Part shown: positions 60,191 to 64,000 of the stretch, piece by piece | How the letters are laid out: the number at the start of each line of letters is the position of its first letter | Position numbering within the stretch: the first letter of the stretch is position 1 | Assembly (NCBI RefSeq): GCF_900005765.1 | Contig: NC_041692.1 | Location: forward strand, 1,178,001 to 1,242,000 | DNA: 64,000 bases | Source of the DNA: Plasmodium relictum | Taxonomy: Eukaryota > Apicomplexa > Aconoidasida > Haemosporida > Plasmodiidae | Direction of reading: 5' to 3' | Program-made: the position numbers and the translations under genes | The notes under the pieces: generated by a model | Databases searched by the model: none | Seen by the model: only the letters and a program-made list of their open reading frames with translations | What the model was told of the DNA's origin: nothing

Positions 60191-62218
60191 TTAATTGGAA
60201 TAAAAGTGTATTTTTTTGTCAAATGATCCTAAAACAAGTAAAGATTTTTTATTTTCTCTAATATTATTTGAATCGATTTTATTAGAAAATGGGCATATGT
60301 AATTTTTTAATAATTGAAAACACCTAATTTTGTATCCATTATTTATATTATTTATAATATTTCCACTTTTTATATCAAAGATTAAAATATACGTGCCATT
60401 TACTTTATCATCAGATGTTACATAAATGTTACTTCCACTTATATCTAATTCAATAGTCGGAAAAGAAAGAGAGTTTAATACACATCCATAAATTTCTTTT
60501 ATTATAGATTTTTTGATTAAGGAATACACAAATATTTTAGAAGTATCTGTACATAAAACTAAGATTTTTTTTTTTTTGTTATATGCTAAATTTAAAATAT
60601 TATATTTTTCTTTTAAATCAAATAAATATACTTTATTTTCTATATTAAAATTTTTACTATTTAGAAATATTACATGATTACTATTAAGCATACTTATAAT
60701 TATTGATTCCTTATCATTATCTTCTCTTAACCATATGGTGCTTGTTGGTATTTCAGGTAATCCTATAATTTTTCTTTTCTCATAAGAAATTGATGATATA
60801 TTGTCATCTTTTATTTTTTCATATATAATTAAATTTTTATCATTTGATATAGAACAAAATAAAGAATAGTTATCATTAAATGCACATTTTATAGAATATT
60901 TATTATGGTATTTGAATTTCTTTATTATACTTATGTATTTTTCATCTCTTTTTATATTTTTTACTATATCATCTACAGAATGATTTAATTCAACATGTTT
61001 TGTTAAATTAATAATACAGTTCATATTTATTTCACATAGATATATTTCTCCATTCATTGTTGATACAATAAATAGATTATCTTTGTAATTTATATCTATA
61101 TACATTATTGGTGAGTTTAATAAAATATTATCTAACTCCTTATACATGTGAATACATTCTTCCGTATTACTTCCATTATCATTTTTTTCATAAAATGTTA
61201 TAAATAATTTTACATGGTTATCTGAATAGCCTACTAAAATTAATATAGGAAAAAAAACTTTAAAAAAAATAACGTCATCATATTTCATGTTTTCGTATGC
61301 ATACATATTATATACGTCTATATATTTAACAGTTAAAATATTTGAAGTTTCAAAACTTTTTTTATCTTTTTCTTTATTTATTGTATCGTTAATATATTTA
61401 ACTTTTAGTCTTTTATAAATTTCTCTTTCATAAGTAAAATAGTTATCCCAGTTATTTATATTATTATTTATATATTTTTCTTTTATTTTATCACTGTATT
61501 CATTTTTTGAATCATTTAAATTACTGTTTTTCAGTTTTTCATCATAAATGTTTATATTAATTTCATTCTCCAATTTAGATGGATGAAGACAAGATCTACT
61601 TTCATCTTCATCTAGTTTTGTATCATTTACAAAATTTTCTTTAGTTATATTAAATTCATTATTTATAAATTCAGGACATATAACTTTCAAATTTGCATTT
61701 TTTTTTAAACTACACGTTTCTTCAATTTTAATATTATTTCCCATATTGATATATGATTTATCTCCTTTTTCTTCTGTATTTTCATATAGGCATAAATGTT
61801 CTTTCTTTTGAATGAAATTATTAATGCTTAGATGAGAATTTTCATTACTAAAATCTTTTTCATTTATCTTATTTTCTTTGTTTATTTTTTCTGTCTTTAC
61901 TTTTAATGTACTTTCAAAATTATCTATAGCTTTGCATAATATGGAATTATTCATATTATTAATAACTTGATTAAGAAATGTATGATCTATATAAAAATCG
62001 TCACTTAAATCATCGTTCTCATCACTTTCAATGTCGTTATCAGAATCATAATTTACATTATCTAAAAAATATTCATCATATTTTTTTATATAATTTATTT
62101 TACTTTCATTTTTTAATTCTTCTAAACTTTTCTCCATTCCATTTTTATCCAAAAAATCATAAATAAATTGTATATTCCGAAAATATTTCTTATTATATTC
62201 TTCGAATTCTTTTTTCAT
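60191..62218 (-). CDS. LisH-like / WD40-like repeat protein, 675 aa, unknown function
   Basis: A single-exon protein. The start (RNIQFIYDFLDKNGMEKSLEELKNES, residues about 14-39, quoted as a family pattern) resembles a LisH dimerisation motif. It is followed by an acidic Asp-rich stretch and Asn/Lys low complexity to about residue 260. Residues of about 290-675 look like degenerate WD40 blades: FFPILILVGYSDNHVKLFI, NLFIVSTMNGEIYLCEI, YSLFCSISNDKNLIIYEK, ILVLCTDTSKIFVYS, IYVTSDDKVNGTYILIFDI and the final LVLGSFDKKIHFYSN. About six to seven blades are visible, with poor Trp-Asp conservation. LisH plus WD40 proteins are usually scaffolds (for example CTLH, Lis1 or TFIID-type), but no family signature identifies this one. 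It is convergent with the WD40 pseudogene. Confidence 0.78.
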   Translation of the reverse strand: MKKEFEEYNKKYFRNIQFIYDFLDKNGMEKSLEELKNESKINYIKKYDEYFLDNVNYDSDNDIESDENDDLSDDFYIDHTFLNQVINNMNNSILCKAIDNFESTLKVKTEKINKENKINEKDFSNENSHLSINNFIQKKEHLCLYENTEEKGDKSYINMGNNIKIEETCSLKKNANLKVICPEFINNEFNITKENFVNDTKLDEDESRSCLHPSKLENEININIYDEKLKNSNLNDSKNEYSDKIKEKYINNNINNWDNYFTYEREIYKRLKVKYINDTINKEKDKKSFETSNILTVKYIDVYNMYAYENMKYDDVIFFKVFFPILILVGYSDNHVKLFITFYEKNDNGSNTEECIHMYKELDNILLNSPIMYIDINYKDNLFIVSTMNGEIYLCEINMNCIINLTKHVELNHSVDDIVKNIKRDEKYISIIKKFKYHNKYSIKCAFNDNYSLFCSISNDKNLIIYEKIKDDNISSISYEKRKIIGLPEIPTSTIWLREDNDKESIIISMLNSNHVIFLNSKNFNIENKVYLFDLKEKYNILNLAYNKKKKILVLCTDTSKIFVYSLIKKSIIKEIYGCVLNSLSFPTIELDISGSNIYVTSDDKVNGTYILIFDIKSGNIINNINNGYKIRCFQLLKNYICPFSNKIDSNNIRENKKSLLVLGSFDKKIHFYSN

Positions 62219-64000
62219 TTTTATTTATTATTTTCTATTTAATGAGAATAATTTTAATTCTTTAAATAAAATTTTTTTATATATATATAAGTTTTAAAAT
62301 AATTTTATGATTCTAATACTGATGAATTTTTCTATTTTTTTATCAAATGTAACAAAAATAAAAAGACAAAATAATTTAATTATGACTTTTTTAAACAAAA
62401 TAGAAAAAGATGCATAAAAGTTTTTTTTTTTTTTTTAATTGTATATATTTATTTAAAAAAATGAAATAAAATAACATTAACAAAAATAATGAATTTAATA
62501 GAAATTAAGTTTTTAATTTAGAAAACTAAACTATCTTATTAATGGTTATTAGAAGATTCCGTAATTTTTTAATAGAAAATTTATTTTCCCTATCTTTAAT
62601 AAGTTAAATATAAATTAATATTTATATTTATTTGATTGTTTATAATTTATTTATAACATAAACACAAATCTACATACTCATTTTACCTCATATTTATATC
62701 TGAAAAAATAAATTTTTTTTTTCTTTCTTTTTTTCTTTCTTTTTTTCTTAAATTTTTTTGTATGAACCCAGCATTAAATCACAAAAATAATTTTTTTGTA
62801 CATGCAAACAAAAAATTTTAATTTTTTTTGAATAAGAAATAACAAATAATACATATTAGGATTTTTGATATATATAATATAAAAGTAACATTATCATTTT
62901 TTAATAAATTTGAAAAAAAAAATTATTACGACACATTCTTTTTATTTTTTAAAAAATATGTTTAGTACATTAAAAACAAAATAAAATGTATAAAAACACT
63001 TCTTATAATTCTTAACATTTTTATGTTTTAAATAAATGGAAAAAAACTTATATTTTAGAGGAATACAAAAGTTTTTATTTTTTTTATAATTATAGAGATA
63101 AATAAAAGGGGAAAAAAAAGAATAAAAGAACTGGACATATATTTCTAAAGGCCCAATATTTTCGAAAATATATAAAATATGATACTAAAATGAATTAGAA
63201 AAATTTACTATTTTAAGTTATATTTCAAATATTTATAAAAGTAAATTTTAACTTGAAACTTTGAAAAGAGAAATATGAAAATTTTATCTAAATGTCAAAA
63301 TAAAAAAGTTTTTTTTCCATTAAACTCTAGCTATTTTTGTTAATTTTTTTATTATATTTTATGAAATTGATAACATCATATAATACTATATTTGAATCCT
63401 ATTCAAGAAGAAAAAAAAGAAGAATAAAAAATTAAAAATAATAATTTTTATAATGTAAATTTCATTTTTATAGACAATTATTATCTTTAATATTTTAAGG
63501 ACATTTATATTTTTTTATTTTTTTTCAAACTTCAATAATTTGATAATATACTTTCAAATCAATATATATATATATATAATGTTTGTGAATTTTAGTTTCA
63601 ATATAAGTATCATATATGAATTTATACAAGTATTAACATAAATGTGTAAAACTTTTTAACATATAAAAGAAACAAATTATTATTTTCTTAAATTTTTGCC
63701 TTTTTTTTTATTATTAACAAAATGAAATACCTCACATTTTATATCTTAACTAATATATTTTTTTTTTTTGTTATTAAGCATGTTAAATGAAAAAAATATA
63801 TTCCCTATAATTTTTAACTTTGAATTTATATAAATACTAAATATTTGCAAACTATTTTTTTATAATTATTTAACGAAAAAGCATAAAATTAAGGCAGTTT
63901 CATATATGATTTATTCACAATAATAATGATATTTCTTAATGAATAAAAAAAAAATATCTTTAAAAAAAATTAAATATATAACAATTATTTCATTTTTTTG
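62219..64000. other. Non-coding right end of the window
   Basis: About 1.8 kb of A/T-rich DNA upstream of the LisH/WD gene, with TAGCTA at 63328-63333 and (TA)n near 63563-63577. A short plus-strand frame at 63722-63790 begins with a signal-like peptide and could be a first exon of a gene continuing beyond the window. It is reported as a finding only. Confidence 0.5.

Noticed and set aside
1-64000. tRNA, rRNA, CRISPR arrays, insertion sequences or transposons
   Set aside because: I looked for cloverleaf-like G/C-rich segments, spaced direct repeats and inverted-repeat-bounded frames and saw none; repeats are simple A/T microsatellites and homopolymers.

Overview
The window is a piece of a Plasmodium nuclear chromosome. 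It is extremely A+T rich, with poly(A)/poly(T) runs and (TA)n microsatellites between genes. Coding regions are Asn/Lys rich with long low-complexity inserts, and introns are short GT...AG with A/T interiors. Several gene families are diagnostic for the genus: the thrombospondin-related apical membrane protein PTRAMP, a secreted ookinete protein, an apicoplast-type EngA GTPase and an apicomplexan-type divergent dynamin. From memory, the gene order SPO11 - MRD1 - EngA - ... - APC10 - ... - PTRAMP - ... - AP-2 mu - triose/hexose-phosphate translocator - dynamin-like - ArgRS - ... - PSOP17 matches a block of P. falciparum chromosome 12. The species cannot be fixed from the window alone. The very high A+T suggests an avian-type Plasmodium, which is an inference.

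Layout. 1-500: the end of a minus-strand SPO11 (two exons visible, the rest beyond the left edge). 1.4-8.2 kb: MRD1 (five RRMs, rRNA processing) and EngA (apicoplast ribosome biogenesis), both plus strand. 8.5-14.5 kb: two unrecognised Plasmodium proteins divergent across a 2.8 kb spacer. 15.7-19.2 kb: APC10, an Iwr1-like protein and DPH3. 20.4-22.1 kb: a three-exon PPPDE (DeSI) peptidase that also carries a PUB-like domain. 23.7-28.4 kb: two tandem type I membrane proteins, each with one TSR; the first is PTRAMP, the second is a five-exon gene I reconstructed and cannot name. 28.9-35.6 kb: symplekin. 37.2-38.9 kb: AP-2 mu. 39.8-57.3 kb: a run of five minus-strand genes (sugar-phosphate translocator with 10 exons, divergent dynamin with 5, ArgRS with 7, an orphan coiled-coil protein, and PSOP17 with 8 exons and a LamG-type fold). 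58.5-60.0 kb: a decayed WD40-repeat gene with in-frame stops and frame slips. 60.2-62.2 kb: an intact LisH/WD-like gene. 62.2-64 kb: non-coding, possibly holding the first exon of another gene.

Functionally the window is mostly housekeeping: ribosome biogenesis, transcription and 3'-end processing, translation, cell cycle and meiosis. Three items are parasite-specific. These are the pair of TSR invasin-like genes, the AP-2 mu/dynamin pair (both tied to the endocytic micropore in apicomplexans) and the ookinete-secreted LamG protein. The most notable unexplained structure is the WD40 pseudogene. Exon joins were derived by hand from GT/AG sites, reading phase and family conservation, and every multi-exon model given sums to a multiple of three.
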